64,000 bases of DNA, taken from NCBI GenBank assembly GCA_042691655.1, contig CP170506.1, forward strand, positions 4,030,001 to 4,094,000, in the 5' to 3' direction. Source of the DNA: UBA695 sp042691655. GTDB lineage: Bacteria; Verrucomicrobiota; Verrucomicrobiia; Chthoniobacterales; Chthoniobacteraceae. Below are positions 36,579 to 47,000 of this stretch, piece after piece. The position numbers and the translations under genes were made by a program. Position 1 is the stretch's first letter, and every line of letters begins with the position of its first letter. The notes beneath the pieces were generated by a model. That model saw nothing but the letters and a program-made list of their open reading frames with translations, did no database searches and was not told where the DNA came from.

Positions 36579-36670
36579 AGGAGTTGGGATGAAGGGGCGG
36601 GCGAAAAGATGATGGATGGTTCGCAGGGGTGAATTTCCTTTACGGATTGGCTCGTTGCAATCAAGATGCA

Positions 36671-36686
36671 ATCGAACCGTTCGACG
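36671..36686. promoter_or_regulatory. Region-3 operator touching the regulator start codon
   Basis: ATCGAACCGTTCGACG contains the exact 13-mer TCGAACCGTTCGA at 36672-36684. It ends three bases before the ATG of the LacI gene, in the place of a ribosome binding site, and also faces the divergent gene at 36578. Confidence 0.75.
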
Positions 36687-36687
36687 C

Positions 36688-37800
36688 ATGAACTCCTCCC
36701 CCTCCATGGCGGCGATAGCGAAGGCCGCCAATGTCGCCAAATCCACTGTTTCTCTCGCCTTGCGCAATGATCCCCGGGTATCGGTTGAGGCAAGGGAACG
36801 CATTCAAGGAATTGCTCAGAAAATGGGCTACAAAAACAACGCTCTTGTGGCGCGGTTGATGTATGAACTGCGCACGGCGGGCAAGCAGAGGTATATTGGA
36901 TCCCTCGCTTTTGTCAATGTGCACCGGGTTGCGGAGCTTCGCAAGATATCCGGCCATGTGAATAGTTGGCTGGTAGGTGGCGAGCAGCAGGCCAATCGCC
37001 TTGGCTATAGTGTGGACCATTTTTGGCTGAACGACCCCGAACTGTCAGCCGAACGTTTGTCGCGGATATTCTACGCCAGAAATGTTCAGGGCGTTATTTT
37101 TTATGGTCTTCTTGATGAGCCTTGCTTGCACGGGTGCGAATCGATATGGGAGCACTTCCCCTCCGTGAGCATCGGGTCCCGCTTACGGAAACCAGCCCTT
37201 CACTTTGTTTCCAACGATCATTATTTCACCGCTATGCAGGCTTGCGAGCAACTGGCGATCCGCGGATATTCTAGAATCGGGCTGATACTAGATCGGCTAC
37301 TTGATAATATATTGGAGCACCGGTTTGTTGCTGGCTATCGCGAAAGCTGCTTGGACCAGCAAAACAATTTCCCTGTATTATATCTCGACGATGTTCGCGA
37401 ATACCCCCACACGGAAGGTAAGCGCAAATTTATCGAATGGTTCAATACCTACCATCCCGATGCCTGTATTTGTCTCAACAGTTTTATTTTGGATTGGATT
37501 AAGGAACTAGGCATCAAGATCCCAGATGAAATGGGAGTGGCTTTTCTCGATCTCCCCAAAGAAATCAAAGGAAAGGCTGCCGGCATGGAGCAACAGGCGG
37601 AATGGACGGGGATGACGGCTACCGACATGATCATCGGCCAGATTCTTCGAAGAGAAGTAGGCCTCCCTCCTTTTCAGCGAGGCATTTTGATTGAAAGTCA
37701 ATGGTGCCCAGGCCCCACGGTCCGGGAGGAAATCCCTTCTCCCGCAGTTTCTGCAAAACGCCGAGGCCGAAAATCAGCCAAGGAGAAGACTGCAAACTAG
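36688..37800 (+). CDS. LacI-family transcriptional regulator of the second glycan locus
   Basis: 370 aa from ATG 36688, chosen because the HTH (SMAAIAKAANVAKSTVSLAL) then begins near residue 6 and because the longer frame from 36616 would translate the operator. The effector-binding domain spans about residues 65-345. A basic tail (AKRRGRKSAKEK) follows, which could add non-specific DNA contacts. It most likely binds TCGAACNGTTCGA, including the copy abutting its own start. Convergent with the 225-aa protein gene, 30 bp away. Confidence 0.87.
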   Translation: MNSSPSMAAIAKAANVAKSTVSLALRNDPRVSVEARERIQGIAQKMGYKNNALVARLMYELRTAGKQRYIGSLAFVNVHRVAELRKISGHVNSWLVGGEQQANRLGYSVDHFWLNDPELSAERLSRIFYARNVQGVIFYGLLDEPCLHGCESIWEHFPSVSIGSRLRKPALHFVSNDHYFTAMQACEQLAIRGYSRIGLILDRLLDNILEHRFVAGYRESCLDQQNNFPVLYLDDVREYPHTEGKRKFIEWFNTYHPDACICLNSFILDWIKELGIKIPDEMGVAFLDLPKEIKGKAAGMEQQAEWTGMTATDMIIGQILRREVGLPPFQRGILIESQWCPGPTVREEIPSPAVSAKRRGRKSAKEKTAN

Positions 37801-37830
37801 CGCTTTTAAAAAGGCCCGCTCGTTTCGCAT

Positions 37831-38508
37831 TTATCCCCCGGGGCAGTATCTTGCCATCTTTTCCCGATACCGCTTCACAAAATCTTGCACGACTGGCGTG
37901 TACGGGACTGGACCGGAGGGAGCGGCCTCAAAATGGTAACCGATTTGCACCCCGTTCTCGGAACGCGCCACGGGAAGCCCCGTCGTGGTATCAATCCAAG
38001 CCTTTCGCCCCGACGCAACCGGCCCATTTCCACGGGCGACAAGAGAATCAAAGTGCCAGCACGCTACCCCTCCCAGGCTGGCGATTCCTCGGCAATTCGC
38101 CAATGAGATCCACTCCATCCCCGCAAAACGTGCGCGTGTGGAGGGGGTGCTGGAAAAGTTATGGATCGAGTCGACATAGGCTTCCTCATGGCCCTCGATA
38201 TTTGCCGAAGCCACGGTGATCGCGCCGACCTTCCATCGCTTCGTTGTTTTTCCGTCGGCAAAGGTAGATGCAGAGAATTCCGAACCGTCAAAAACCACCC
38301 TCCCTATCTTGACGGGGTAATCGCCCGATATTTTCTCCTTGCGCGTTGGATCGGTAATCTGAGTCTCCACCCAGCAGGCACGCGCCGGTTTGATGGCGAT
38401 CTGATCCATGGCAGGAGGGGGCCGTAAATCAAGCCGGTCTGAACTCTGTCCGTGCAGGGCGCAAACGGACCCAATGAGAGCGTATAAAAAGGCGTGCGGG
38501 GTTTTCAT
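37831..38508 (-). CDS. Exported protein of unknown function at the end of pseudopilin cassette 2
   Basis: 225 aa. A signal peptide ends near residue 20 (CALHGQ). The rest is a mixed beta-rich domain with SNIEGHE-like and WHFDSLVARGNGPVASGRKA then WIDTTTGLPVARSE segments, the latter resembling periplasmic lipoprotein-carrier folds (LolA/outer-membrane protein type: strand plus 'TGLPV' turn). No family was recognised with confidence. Its ATG directly follows the stop of cassette gene A with no gap, so it is the fifth gene of the cassette operon and may be an accessory factor. Region 1 is cut before the equivalent position, so it cannot be compared. Confidence 0.65.
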   Translation of the reverse strand: MKTPHAFLYALIGSVCALHGQSSDRLDLRPPPAMDQIAIKPARACWVETQITDPTRKEKISGDYPVKIGRVVFDGSEFSASTFADGKTTKRWKVGAITVASANIEGHEEAYVDSIHNFSSTPSTRARFAGMEWISLANCRGIASLGGVACWHFDSLVARGNGPVASGRKAWIDTTTGLPVARSENGVQIGYHFEAAPSGPVPYTPVVQDFVKRYREKMARYCPGG

Positions 38509-41500
38509 TTAGTTGGAAACGGTCTCTGCGGTCTGATGGACGACTTTTCCAGTAAATCTGTCGATGGAAATATGGAGCCAGCAGCGCTGACTGCCCTCCT
38601 CCACGAAATCCTTGGGGTCGGTTGGATTGCCCACGAAGCGCCCGGACTGGGCGGTGAGGTCGATGAGCAGGTTCCATGTCCGGGTTTGAACTGAGGAGGC
38701 CGATGCGCGGATAACCCCCTCCCGTTGCTCCTTGATACGCTTGCTGTCTCCCGAGAGGGCGGTGTCAAGCACAAGGCTGGCGAGCCAGCGGGCCCAGTCA
38801 CCCGGATCGCGAACCGTGCCGGCGGCGGTTGCCGCGCGGTTGCTCACGATCGTACTGGATATGGTACTTGCCTGAGATTGGGAGAGAGTTGCCGCGGCAT
38901 TCCCTTTCAGGGATGTCTGCGAAAGCAGGGCGGCCAGCACGTTTTGATCTGCGGCATTGACGTTGATTTTTCCGGCGACCAAGGGCGTCTCCTTGGTTGC
39001 ATCGCTAATGCAAAACAAGTCTGCAAGCGCCGAATCAGCTGACGTGCTAGAAAATAAATCCAGCGTCTTGAAGGGTTCATCTCGGAACACATAGCCCAGC
39101 TCGGCAACACTGCGGAAAGGGCGGTTCAAAATACGCGGGCGAGCGTCCGTATCCGCAACGGAACCCTGGGCCTGTGGGTAGGCACCGTAGAAGCCGTCGC
39201 CTGGGCGGACGATTCCATCAGCATCCGGATACCAAGAATTAGGGGTCACGCTATTAGACGCGTTATTATCGGCCCACATGCCAGGCCGCCCTAATTGCGG
39301 GTACGGGCCAAACGAGGCGGTGCTTTCAGTATAGAGAAACCCAGAGGTTGCAGGCGTTCCCCATTGGGTCTGCAACCCCGCCTGCGATCTTGTGGGGCGC
39401 ATCGTGTCTCCCACATTTTTGTTCGTCGCGGGACAACCGAACAGCCCAAAGCGGCTCGATCGCGGATCCGGCTTCACCAAGCTGCGGCAGAGGAACGGGG
39501 TTCCATTAGCATACACATAGGTATAGGATCCAAAGGCGGGCGAGACAACCGAGTCGTCCTTTACCAGCCCGCTGCCGACACCGCTGTTGGTGATCCATTC
39601 CAGGCGGTGGTAGGACAGCCAGCCCAACGTGGGATGTTGATACTGGAGCTCGACCGTGAGCGGCACCGATACATTGAAGGCAGATACAGTCCACTTATAG
39701 TCCGTGGCATTATGGGTAAAGTTCTGATCGGGCGCGGAAACGCTGCCGACGTGGAAGCCCGCGAAATTGGCCGTTCCGTCCGTGAAGATATCCCCGTTTG
39801 TACCCGAGCTGTTGGCGGGGGTCAGGAGACCTGGCTCTCTGAACCCCGCAGGCAAACAGGGGAAATTGAGCGTTGCGGGCGAACTATCAAAATTTCTCGA
39901 GGTTCCATAGGCCCCGACCAGCCCGGAGGAGCCGCTGCGAAAGACCTGAGGCTGCATTGTGCCATCATTCACCGTGGCGCGCAGACTCATAGTGCCGCTA
40001 CGGAGCGTGCTGGTTTGATGAGGATTCCACAGTTCCGCCAATAGCCAGACATGCAGGGTGTCACGGGTCGCGTTATTGGAAAAAGTGGGCGCTCCGGCGA
40101 CAGGCCGGTAATAGGTGATGTAGATGGAATTGAGGCCGGGAAGATCCTCCACGCCGAAAGCGTCCCACGCTTGGCTGTTCTGGCTATTCACGATCCGAAT
40201 GGCCGTCGGGTAGTCGTCGGAATCGGATTGGTCCATCATATTGGCTCCGATCTGGATAACCTGCAGCGTCGGATTTTTGTCAAAGAGCGTCGTCAGGGCG
40301 ACGCTGCTGTTCGTGGCCGACTTGCCAATGGAACTGGAAAGAAGGCCCGCCTGAAGTAGCTCAAAGAAATTGGGTTCCCGTTTGGCCGCGGCCACATCCT
40401 TGAGGGTAGCTATGGCGCTAAGAATAGTCGATCCGGTGGGGCCGACATAATTCCAGCGACTGTTCGAGGAATCCCAACTGAGACCGAAGCATGCCTGGAT
40501 TGCCGAACCCGAGATACCCGATTTAGGACCAGCATCAGTGATCCAGGCTAGTTTGGCTAATGAGAAGCGGCGCTGAATGAGCGCATCGCCATCCTGCACA
40601 TTAAATGTGTAGTTTGTACCGTCATCAAAGTAATGGGTGACGGTGCCGCTGGTGAGGAAGCGGACATTGGGGATATCCCGGTTAATGCTAGTGCCTGTTT
40701 CGGCCAACGCCGCATAATCGACGGATGCCCCGGAAGGGGTTGCGGGCGACCAGGATGGAGCGTCCACGGAACAAGAGTTGGCCGTGAAATAGGAGGCCGA
40801 AGAGGAAGAGAACCCCGCAACGTCATTATCCACGGCATTCAGAAAATCCTGGCGGGATAGGAACGCATTGCTACCCACTTTGGTCTGTAGAAAACCGTAT
40901 TTGAGCCCCCAGTTGTCCAGATAGGATTGATAGGCGGAAGCCGAGCCGCCGTCCGCTGGATTTCGCCAGGATACAAGCTGATCAGCATTCGCACCAAGCG
41001 CGGCGATGGACAAGTCAGCATAGGCTTGGCAGGACTTGAAGGATGGATAGTGATTGGCATCAGAAACCATCATGGAGGGATAACCCGCAACATTGGCATC
41101 GAGCAGGCCGGAGACATCGTAAACTGTATAGGCAAAGCGCCCGACGACATAGCCCGGTTCGGTGGATTTTGCAGTGAGTGAAGGCGATGGCGCGATGCCT
41201 AGTCCCTGGGTGAGGTAGACCCAGGTGGGCTTCGTAGCGCTGCCAAGCCGGGGGCCATTGGTAAACCAGTTCGTTTCGTTGCGGCCATTCCGGCTTGGTG
41301 TGTCAATGGTGACCGAGGAACCCAGCGCATTGGTTGAGGAGGCATAGGGATTCAGCGTCGCTCCATTAGCGGACACGTAGAGAATGGTGTTGGAGCCAGT
41401 GGTGTCCGCATTGAGTCCAGTCTGTCTCTTGGGCACAATATAGCTGGCATCTTTCGGAATGTAGACCGACACACCACCCTCTGCGTAGGCGGCTCCCGAG

Positions 41501-41724
41501 AGGGAGCCATCGACGATCTGCTGCCGCAACTGGCCGATAATGATGTCGCTAGCCGAACTGGCCAGCATCCGGGTCTTGATTTGATTGGTACTGGAAAAGG
41601 AAATCTTACGGGAAAGCTCGGCACGGGAAAAGAACGCAAGAATCACCACGCTCAGAAGAGCCACCGCCGCCAGCGTAATGAGCAGCGCCGACGCATTTTT
41701 TTTAACAGAAATGATGCCATTCAT
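38509..41724 (-). CDS. Verru_Chthon cassette protein A (GspK-like large pseudopilin)
   Basis: 1071 aa from ATG 41724. The N-terminus is KKNASALLITLAAVALLSVV, a prepilin-like helix without the position-5 glutamate. The stretch ASSASDIIIGQLRQQIVDGS follows, matching the partial paralogue at 1-485. The rest is a very long extracytoplasmic region rich in Ser, Thr, Asn and Gly (INVNAADQNVLAALLSQTSL near residue 940). That INVNxAxxxVL segment recalls the helix-hairpin part of GspK proteins. The ATG overlaps the stop of gene C (ATGA). Cell position: inner-membrane anchored, protruding into the periplasm or at a pilus tip (inference). Confidence 0.86.
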   Translation of the reverse strand: MNGIISVKKNASALLITLAAVALLSVVILAFFSRAELSRKISFSSTNQIKTRMLASSASDIIIGQLRQQIVDGSLSGAAYAEGGVSVYIPKDASYIVPKRQTGLNADTTGSNTILYVSANGATLNPYASSTNALGSSVTIDTPSRNGRNETNWFTNGPRLGSATKPTWVYLTQGLGIAPSPSLTAKSTEPGYVVGRFAYTVYDVSGLLDANVAGYPSMMVSDANHYPSFKSCQAYADLSIAALGANADQLVSWRNPADGGSASAYQSYLDNWGLKYGFLQTKVGSNAFLSRQDFLNAVDNDVAGFSSSSASYFTANSCSVDAPSWSPATPSGASVDYAALAETGTSINRDIPNVRFLTSGTVTHYFDDGTNYTFNVQDGDALIQRRFSLAKLAWITDAGPKSGISGSAIQACFGLSWDSSNSRWNYVGPTGSTILSAIATLKDVAAAKREPNFFELLQAGLLSSSIGKSATNSSVALTTLFDKNPTLQVIQIGANMMDQSDSDDYPTAIRIVNSQNSQAWDAFGVEDLPGLNSIYITYYRPVAGAPTFSNNATRDTLHVWLLAELWNPHQTSTLRSGTMSLRATVNDGTMQPQVFRSGSSGLVGAYGTSRNFDSSPATLNFPCLPAGFREPGLLTPANSSGTNGDIFTDGTANFAGFHVGSVSAPDQNFTHNATDYKWTVSAFNVSVPLTVELQYQHPTLGWLSYHRLEWITNSGVGSGLVKDDSVVSPAFGSYTYVYANGTPFLCRSLVKPDPRSSRFGLFGCPATNKNVGDTMRPTRSQAGLQTQWGTPATSGFLYTESTASFGPYPQLGRPGMWADNNASNSVTPNSWYPDADGIVRPGDGFYGAYPQAQGSVADTDARPRILNRPFRSVAELGYVFRDEPFKTLDLFSSTSADSALADLFCISDATKETPLVAGKINVNAADQNVLAALLSQTSLKGNAAATLSQSQASTISSTIVSNRAATAAGTVRDPGDWARWLASLVLDTALSGDSKRIKEQREGVIRASASSVQTRTWNLLIDLTAQSGRFVGNPTDPKDFVEEGSQRCWLHISIDRFTGKVVHQTAETVSN

Positions 41725-42767
41725 TGGGGTTTGGAGGGGAATGGGGTGACGGGATAATACCGCTGAAAGACTCGTACGGACTGAAGCGCGGGGAGCGGCG
41801 CTTGCCCCAAAAGCAAATTTGGCAGGCCGTCGGCCGTTGAGGCCCACGCTTGAACCGGAAGCAGATTGTCGGTGTCGGCGGGGGGGGAGAACTTTCCCGC
41901 CAGTGTAGAAATATGATGCGCACTCAAGAGCTTGAGACTGGCCGCGTCCACAATCACCAGTCCGACCACAATGCCGCAGACGCGGTCCAGATCGATATAT
42001 TCGGCGGTGGTGGTGCCATCCAAGCCGGTGACCGTGCGCACGGGGGCATTGTAAACAATCTGCCCCTGAGCGTTGCCGAACGACGTGGGGCTCCCGGCCA
42101 GTGTCACAACTTCATTATCCGGATAAAGCTGGAACCCGACGACCATCTTGATAACTCCCGGAGCCATCACATCGAAGGAATTCGCGTTAGATGTGGAGGG
42201 AGCGAGCGGCAGCAGCGCAGAGGGAAAGGCCGCATCGGAAAGCCGCACGGGAAAGCCGTCGGACTTGAGCCCCATAAACCCCGTGCCGGTTCCCCAGCCC
42301 GGAGTCCAGTCCACGGGGATGCCTGCCCGAATGAGGCAGAGCCTTGGCGCGCCGGTCGAATCCTTATTATCCGGGTGGGCTGCCACCCGATAGGATACGA
42401 GAGAAACCTTGCGGCTTGCTGAAGTGGCTCCCGCCGAACTGACCCTTGAGAGGAAAAGGAGAATATTGGAGGTGTTATATACCGAATAATATCCAGAAGT
42501 TGAGCCGCCATTTCCCGCGTAAAAATCCATATCCCGCCGCCGGGGCAGCGCTGCAAGGTCAGTGCCAATGCGGTCGAATACCTGGCGGGCCTGGGAAGCC
42601 GCATCTATTGTCCGGTTGCTCAAGCGCGTCGTTCGAGACGTCGCTTCCGTGATCTGAACAACCATCAAGCCAATGACAGTCAGCACAGCGACCGCCACCA
42701 TCACTTCGAGGAGGCTGAACCCCCTCTTATGCGCCGTTGAATATAAGTCAAGGCGGAGGGATTTCAT
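41721..42767 (-). CDS. Verru_Chthon cassette protein C (pseudopilin, GspJ-like)
   Basis: 348 aa from ATG 42767. That start overlaps the stop of gene B (ATGA) and gives a 16-residue leader before GFSLLEVMVAVAVLTVIGLMV. The frame is open further upstream to 42995, but that part lies inside gene B and is not used. RQVFDRIGTDLAALPRRRDM parallels the block in the first cassette. The C-terminal part contains VRVFQRYYPV, equivalent to VRIYQRFFYL in the first copy, so the domain ends are conserved. Confidence 0.87.
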   Translation of the reverse strand: MKSLRLDLYSTAHKRGFSLLEVMVAVAVLTVIGLMVVQITEATSRTTRLSNRTIDAASQARQVFDRIGTDLAALPRRRDMDFYAGNGGSTSGYYSVYNTSNILLFLSRVSSAGATSASRKVSLVSYRVAAHPDNKDSTGAPRLCLIRAGIPVDWTPGWGTGTGFMGLKSDGFPVRLSDAAFPSALLPLAPSTSNANSFDVMAPGVIKMVVGFQLYPDNEVVTLAGSPTSFGNAQGQIVYNAPVRTVTGLDGTTTAEYIDLDRVCGIVVGLVIVDAASLKLLSAHHISTLAGKFSPPADTDNLLPVQAWASTADGLPNLLLGQAPLPALQSVRVFQRYYPVTPFPSKPQ

Positions 42768-43342
42768 GGCTCGGGAAATGTGACAACAGCCTGCACGTAG
42801 CCACGGACTTTCGCGGTATCCGTAAGATCCGCAACCGTGGCATTGGAGAGGGCAGGCCAACTGACAATCAGCTTGGCCTGGATGGGAGTGAGACCCGATG
42901 AAGGGACTGTGGTATAAACGACGGTTGCCTGAAAGGGAGCATGCTGCGAAAAAGTTGGCAATGGATGCAGAGAATCGTCCAACGCTGTACTCCATTCACC
43001 GGGAACCGGGACCGTTCCTGACGTGACCGCGGACAATGCCGTGTTAAGCGCCACCCGGCTTGGTGTGCCTGACATGGAATAGGGAAGCGCCAGACCGAAA
43101 ATCCGCGATCGCCCTGCGCCGAAGGCGTTGGGTGAGGCATTGAACGTTGCGGAAGGATAGGTATTACGGAGATCAGCTTCCAGGCTGGTGAGAATATCGG
43201 ACGCCGCCCGCGTTTCGTCGATCGTGACCTTATTGGTCTGAATTCCGAAAGGCAGCAGACCCAGAATGGCAATCAAGGCGACAGCCACGACCCCCAAGGC
43301 AAGCGACACCTCCACCAAACTGAAACCTGAAGCTCGTTTCAT
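42764..43342 (-). CDS. Verru_Chthon cassette protein B (pseudopilin, GspI-like)
   Basis: 192 aa. GFSLVEVSLALGVVAVALIA begins near residue 5, followed by ILGLLPFGIQ. Middle and end contain SRVALNTALS and AKLIVSWPAL, parallel to VRVLVTWPSQ of the first copy. Its ATG overlaps the D stop (ATGA). Probably processed by a prepilin peptidase encoded elsewhere. Confidence 0.87.
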   Translation of the reverse strand: MKRASGFSLVEVSLALGVVAVALIAILGLLPFGIQTNKVTIDETRAASDILTSLEADLRNTYPSATFNASPNAFGAGRSRIFGLALPYSMSGTPSRVALNTALSAVTSGTVPVPGEWSTALDDSLHPLPTFSQHAPFQATVVYTTVPSSGLTPIQAKLIVSWPALSNATVADLTDTAKVRGYVQAVVTFPEP

Positions 43343-43992
43343 TGCATATTCTCTTGGCGAAGCACCGTCATGGCGCCGTTAATACCCGAAAGGCGCAGCA
43401 GGAAGGATTCCGCTGCCTTTCCCGTTAAGGGAGCCATGCCGATTTTGACATAGCGAACCGGCTGATCCGCCTTCAGACATGCCTCTCCAGCGGGAGTGAA
43501 TTGGACAAAATAGCTAAACGAAACAGAGCCCGCCTCGGCGATGGGCAATGCCAGCACACCGAAAGACGATGCCGCCGAAAAGGGATCGCTATCCGCCGAG
43601 GTATCCGGAGACGTGGCATTCAGTGAGCCTTTTGGGACGCAATTTCCAAGGAAAACAGGGCGCGAGAGCGGCTTCCAGTTGGCCGAGGTCATGGCCGCCG
43701 TTTCCGATCCGTCCACCGAATACATCGGCGCGACCACCACCGCCCCAGACGGATGGGTCGCAGAGGGGCTCAGGGTATAAAAGCCAACCCGCACATAGGT
43801 ATGGTTGGCCTGGGCATAAGCACGCGCCATTTCCAGGGATCCTGACAGATCCCCGATCGCCCGATTGGTTGAGTTAGCACCGTAAATCGATTGGATCGCT
43901 GGCGCTGAAAGAGAGGCAAGGGTGGCGACTATACCCATGACAATCAATAGCTCCAAGAGCGTAAAGGCTTGCGTTTTTCTTGTCGTTTCCAT
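43339..43992 (-). CDS. Verru_Chthon cassette protein D (pseudopilin, GspH-like)
   Basis: 217 aa. AFTLLELLIVMGIVATLASL at residue 9 onward is a textbook prepilin N-terminus. SLEMARAYAQANHTYVRVGF is shared with the first cassette. The gene begins 19 bp after the end of the large GH-A glycosidase gene, with no promoter-like gap, so glycosidase and cassette probably share one transcript starting near 47.4 kb. Confidence 0.87.
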   Translation of the reverse strand: METTRKTQAFTLLELLIVMGIVATLASLSAPAIQSIYGANSTNRAIGDLSGSLEMARAYAQANHTYVRVGFYTLSPSATHPSGAVVVAPMYSVDGSETAAMTSANWKPLSRPVFLGNCVPKGSLNATSPDTSADSDPFSAASSFGVLALPIAEAGSVSFSYFVQFTPAGEACLKADQPVRYVKIGMAPLTGKAAESFLLRLSGINGAMTVLRQENMQ

Positions 43993-44011
43993 GGGGGAAA
44001 AAGTGGAAATG

Positions 44012-47000
44012 CTATTCTACGACTTTCAATGGAACAGAACGCCCCTCTTTGTTAAGAAACCGAAGAGCAAAACCTCCGGCCGCGGCGGTATCATCAACTT
44101 TGAAGAGAATCGTGTTGCGGCCTTTCTTTAAAACGATGGGCAGTTTTTCGTTATCCAATGTTAATTGGCGCGATGCGGCATTGCGCCCCACCAACACCCC
44201 ATTGATCCATAAGGTGTACCCGTCGTCCGAACCCAATGACGCCAGGCATTCCGTTTCCTGTTCGACGTTTACCGCGGCAAATGCATAGGAAACGCCGAGG
44301 TTCCAAGGATTAAGGATTTCGGCCTTGTCCGAGGTTTCCTCATGCCAAACGAGCGGCATGTTCTGCAAGCCGATAGCATACAGGGAAAAATCCGGCATAC
44401 TTGGCTGATCTTCAGGCGGGAACGGGCGGGCATTGCCTAAAAACGCGCCTTCGGAATTTCGCGGATTCTTCCACGGCCCCACCATTTTCCATTTCCGGAT
44501 AAACCCTTCTTCGTCGACGCTTGCAGGGTTTTCGGTCGGGTCTTGATTGGCGCGCAAGGTAAAGCTGCATGGTTTCCCTTTCAACGACGGCTGCACCAGG
44601 AGGTGGTTCATCCCTTGGTTCAAATGCCACGTAAATGTTTTCCATTTCCGGCCGACAAGCTCATCGGCTTGGTTGGAAAAATCAATTTTGTCTTTGCCGT
44701 TAAGCCATAATACAGCGGGACCCGTCGCGCTCCAGCGGAAGGTAACATCTTGAGGCGTTTGGGAGCGAATCGAAGAATAGGCATAGGTGCACGCAGCCTG
44801 CTTACCTTCCCCTGCGAAGAGAACCACGTAGGGAAGAGGATATTCGACCGCCCTGGTGTCACTAACCGGCCGGGTCAGCTCTCCGGACTCGTTGATCATC
44901 CCCGACTTCACGGGAGACTTTCCCTCGGCGTCCTGATCTCCGATATTGATGAGCGTCCAGCGATCAAAGATCCCGCATTTGCCGACTTTACTCGGAGGCA
45001 GGCCGGTTGAATAGATGACTCTTTCCGCATCGGGGCCAGTGAGATCTTCCACCTTGCCTTCAATTTCCTGCCCCCATGAGACCCGGCCCGTTTTTAAGAC
45101 ATCAAACAGTTTTTCATCGTTACTCTTCAGATAGATGGCTTCCTGGCTAAGCTTGATTTCCGATGGCGCGGTCAGCGTCATCGGCTCTCCGAAGGAATCA
45201 AAGGCTTTGTATTGGACGGTGGCCAAGGCTGATTCCAAAAGGGCCGTCTGAAGCGGGGCTTGGGCCGCGGTGATGGCCACGGCGTATCTTGCATCTTCCG
45301 GTTTTGTCTCCGTCCGCTCAAAACACAGGATCAGCACCTTGTTATCCAACGGAATCGTCTTCAGAACGCGATAGCCTCCAAGCGTCGAGTAAAGCCCGTT
45401 CATCAATACAGCGCCAATACCCGGGGCGGAGGGCCCCCGCAGAGACCAATTCCGCGGCCCCACCCCTTCATAAAAACTATTGCGAGATAAGACCACCCCG
45501 GCACTCCACCGGCAGCCAATAGACCAGTCCAGCAGGGCTCGCTGCACCGGCGCTGAATTCACGAACGTCATGTTAAACAACGCGATGCTAGAGGTCGCCC
45601 CAAGGCCATGAATCTCGCTCATTCCTCGGCTCAGTTTCTTTTCCGGCGTGGAGTACTGGGCGAGCGTGCTTTCAATCGCTTTTGCCGCGTTAAGGCCTCC
45701 GTTTTGAAGGAGGGCCGAACCATAAGGGTGATAGGTCACGCCGTCGCAAAACTCGGCCCCGCCAAGCTTCAGAAATTGCCCCAAATACCCGTTGCCATCC
45801 GCGTCAAAGTCACCGGTTTGATTCATCAGCACCGGCAGCTCGGGCGCAACATTCTTGACGGCGGAATAGACCGGTTTTAAGTAATACTCAATCAGCCCAT
45901 TGGGCGTGATGTAGAGGTTCGGCTCGTTCAGGTATTCGATCGCCGTGATTTTTCCCCGGTAGCGTTCTGCAGCCGTCACTATGAGCTGCTGAAGTGCTTT
46001 GGGATCGGGCGCTAAAAGCAGATTGCGTTTTTGGGGATCGCTGGAGCTTCCCATGGGAGCAGAGCGTACGTTTTCAGCACTGATGTCCTTGCCCGTCTTG
46101 TAGATCCAGCGCCCTTTGTCCATCTCAGGACCGGACAAGGTTTCCTGGCAGGTCAGGCGAGGCAGGTTCAGCGGTTTGTGCGGCAGGCAGACCATGGTCG
46201 TGCAGCCATTCCGATAGGCGGCGTCGATGCGACAATCCAGTGTGTCCCACCTATATTTCCCCGGCAAGGGTTCAATATCCTCCCAATTCCAGATGTCGCG
46301 CTGGACTCGGTAGCCCGTCAGGAAATTGTTAGCGAAGAATTCATCCAGCGTCCAATAGCCGCGCCAATTAAATGAAAAATCCCCGCTCCACTCCACGCCC
46401 CCATGGTATCCGACATCGAATGAAACCGGCGCGGGAACTTTACGCAAATCCGTCATGACCGTAAGGCGTTCCCGGCCCACGCCGAGCAACGAGCCGGAGG
46501 CCTTGTCCCTTGCCTCGATCTGGGCCAAATAGGCGCCACGTTTGATGGCTGGCATGGGGATGACCCCTTGGCGCGGCGTTGAACCCAGCTCGGCATCGCC
46601 CGTCCAGACGTTTTTAAGTTCATCCCGCCGAGTCAGGTCGCGCAGGAGCAGCCTCATTTCCACCTGGCGTGGCTTGTCGGCGTCCGCACTCCAAGTCAGA
46701 TTAACGGGCTGGTCTGCGAAATGAATCCCGTTCCGAACCGATGGCAGCAATACCACCTCCACCGCTCCCGCTCTTGGAGAACTCCCCGCAGACGGCGGCT
46801 CCTTCATGGTCCAGCTCACGTCATCCACCCATACCGCAAAGGGCTCGTCCTGTTTGCTGTAAAACTGGATTTTTAGCGCAACGAAACCCACAGACACGGG
46901 CAACTCGCATTTCCACTGCTGCCATTCCTGCACCAACGGTCCCTGGATTAATTTTGGTGCGTTGGGCGCCCCCCCTTTTCCATCCTTTGGGCATACTCCA

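Noticed and set aside
41721..42995. Longer start for cassette protein C at 42995
   Set aside because: This would overlap more than 200 bp of gene B and bury the prepilin leader; the ATG at 42767 overlaps the B stop and gives a normal leader.
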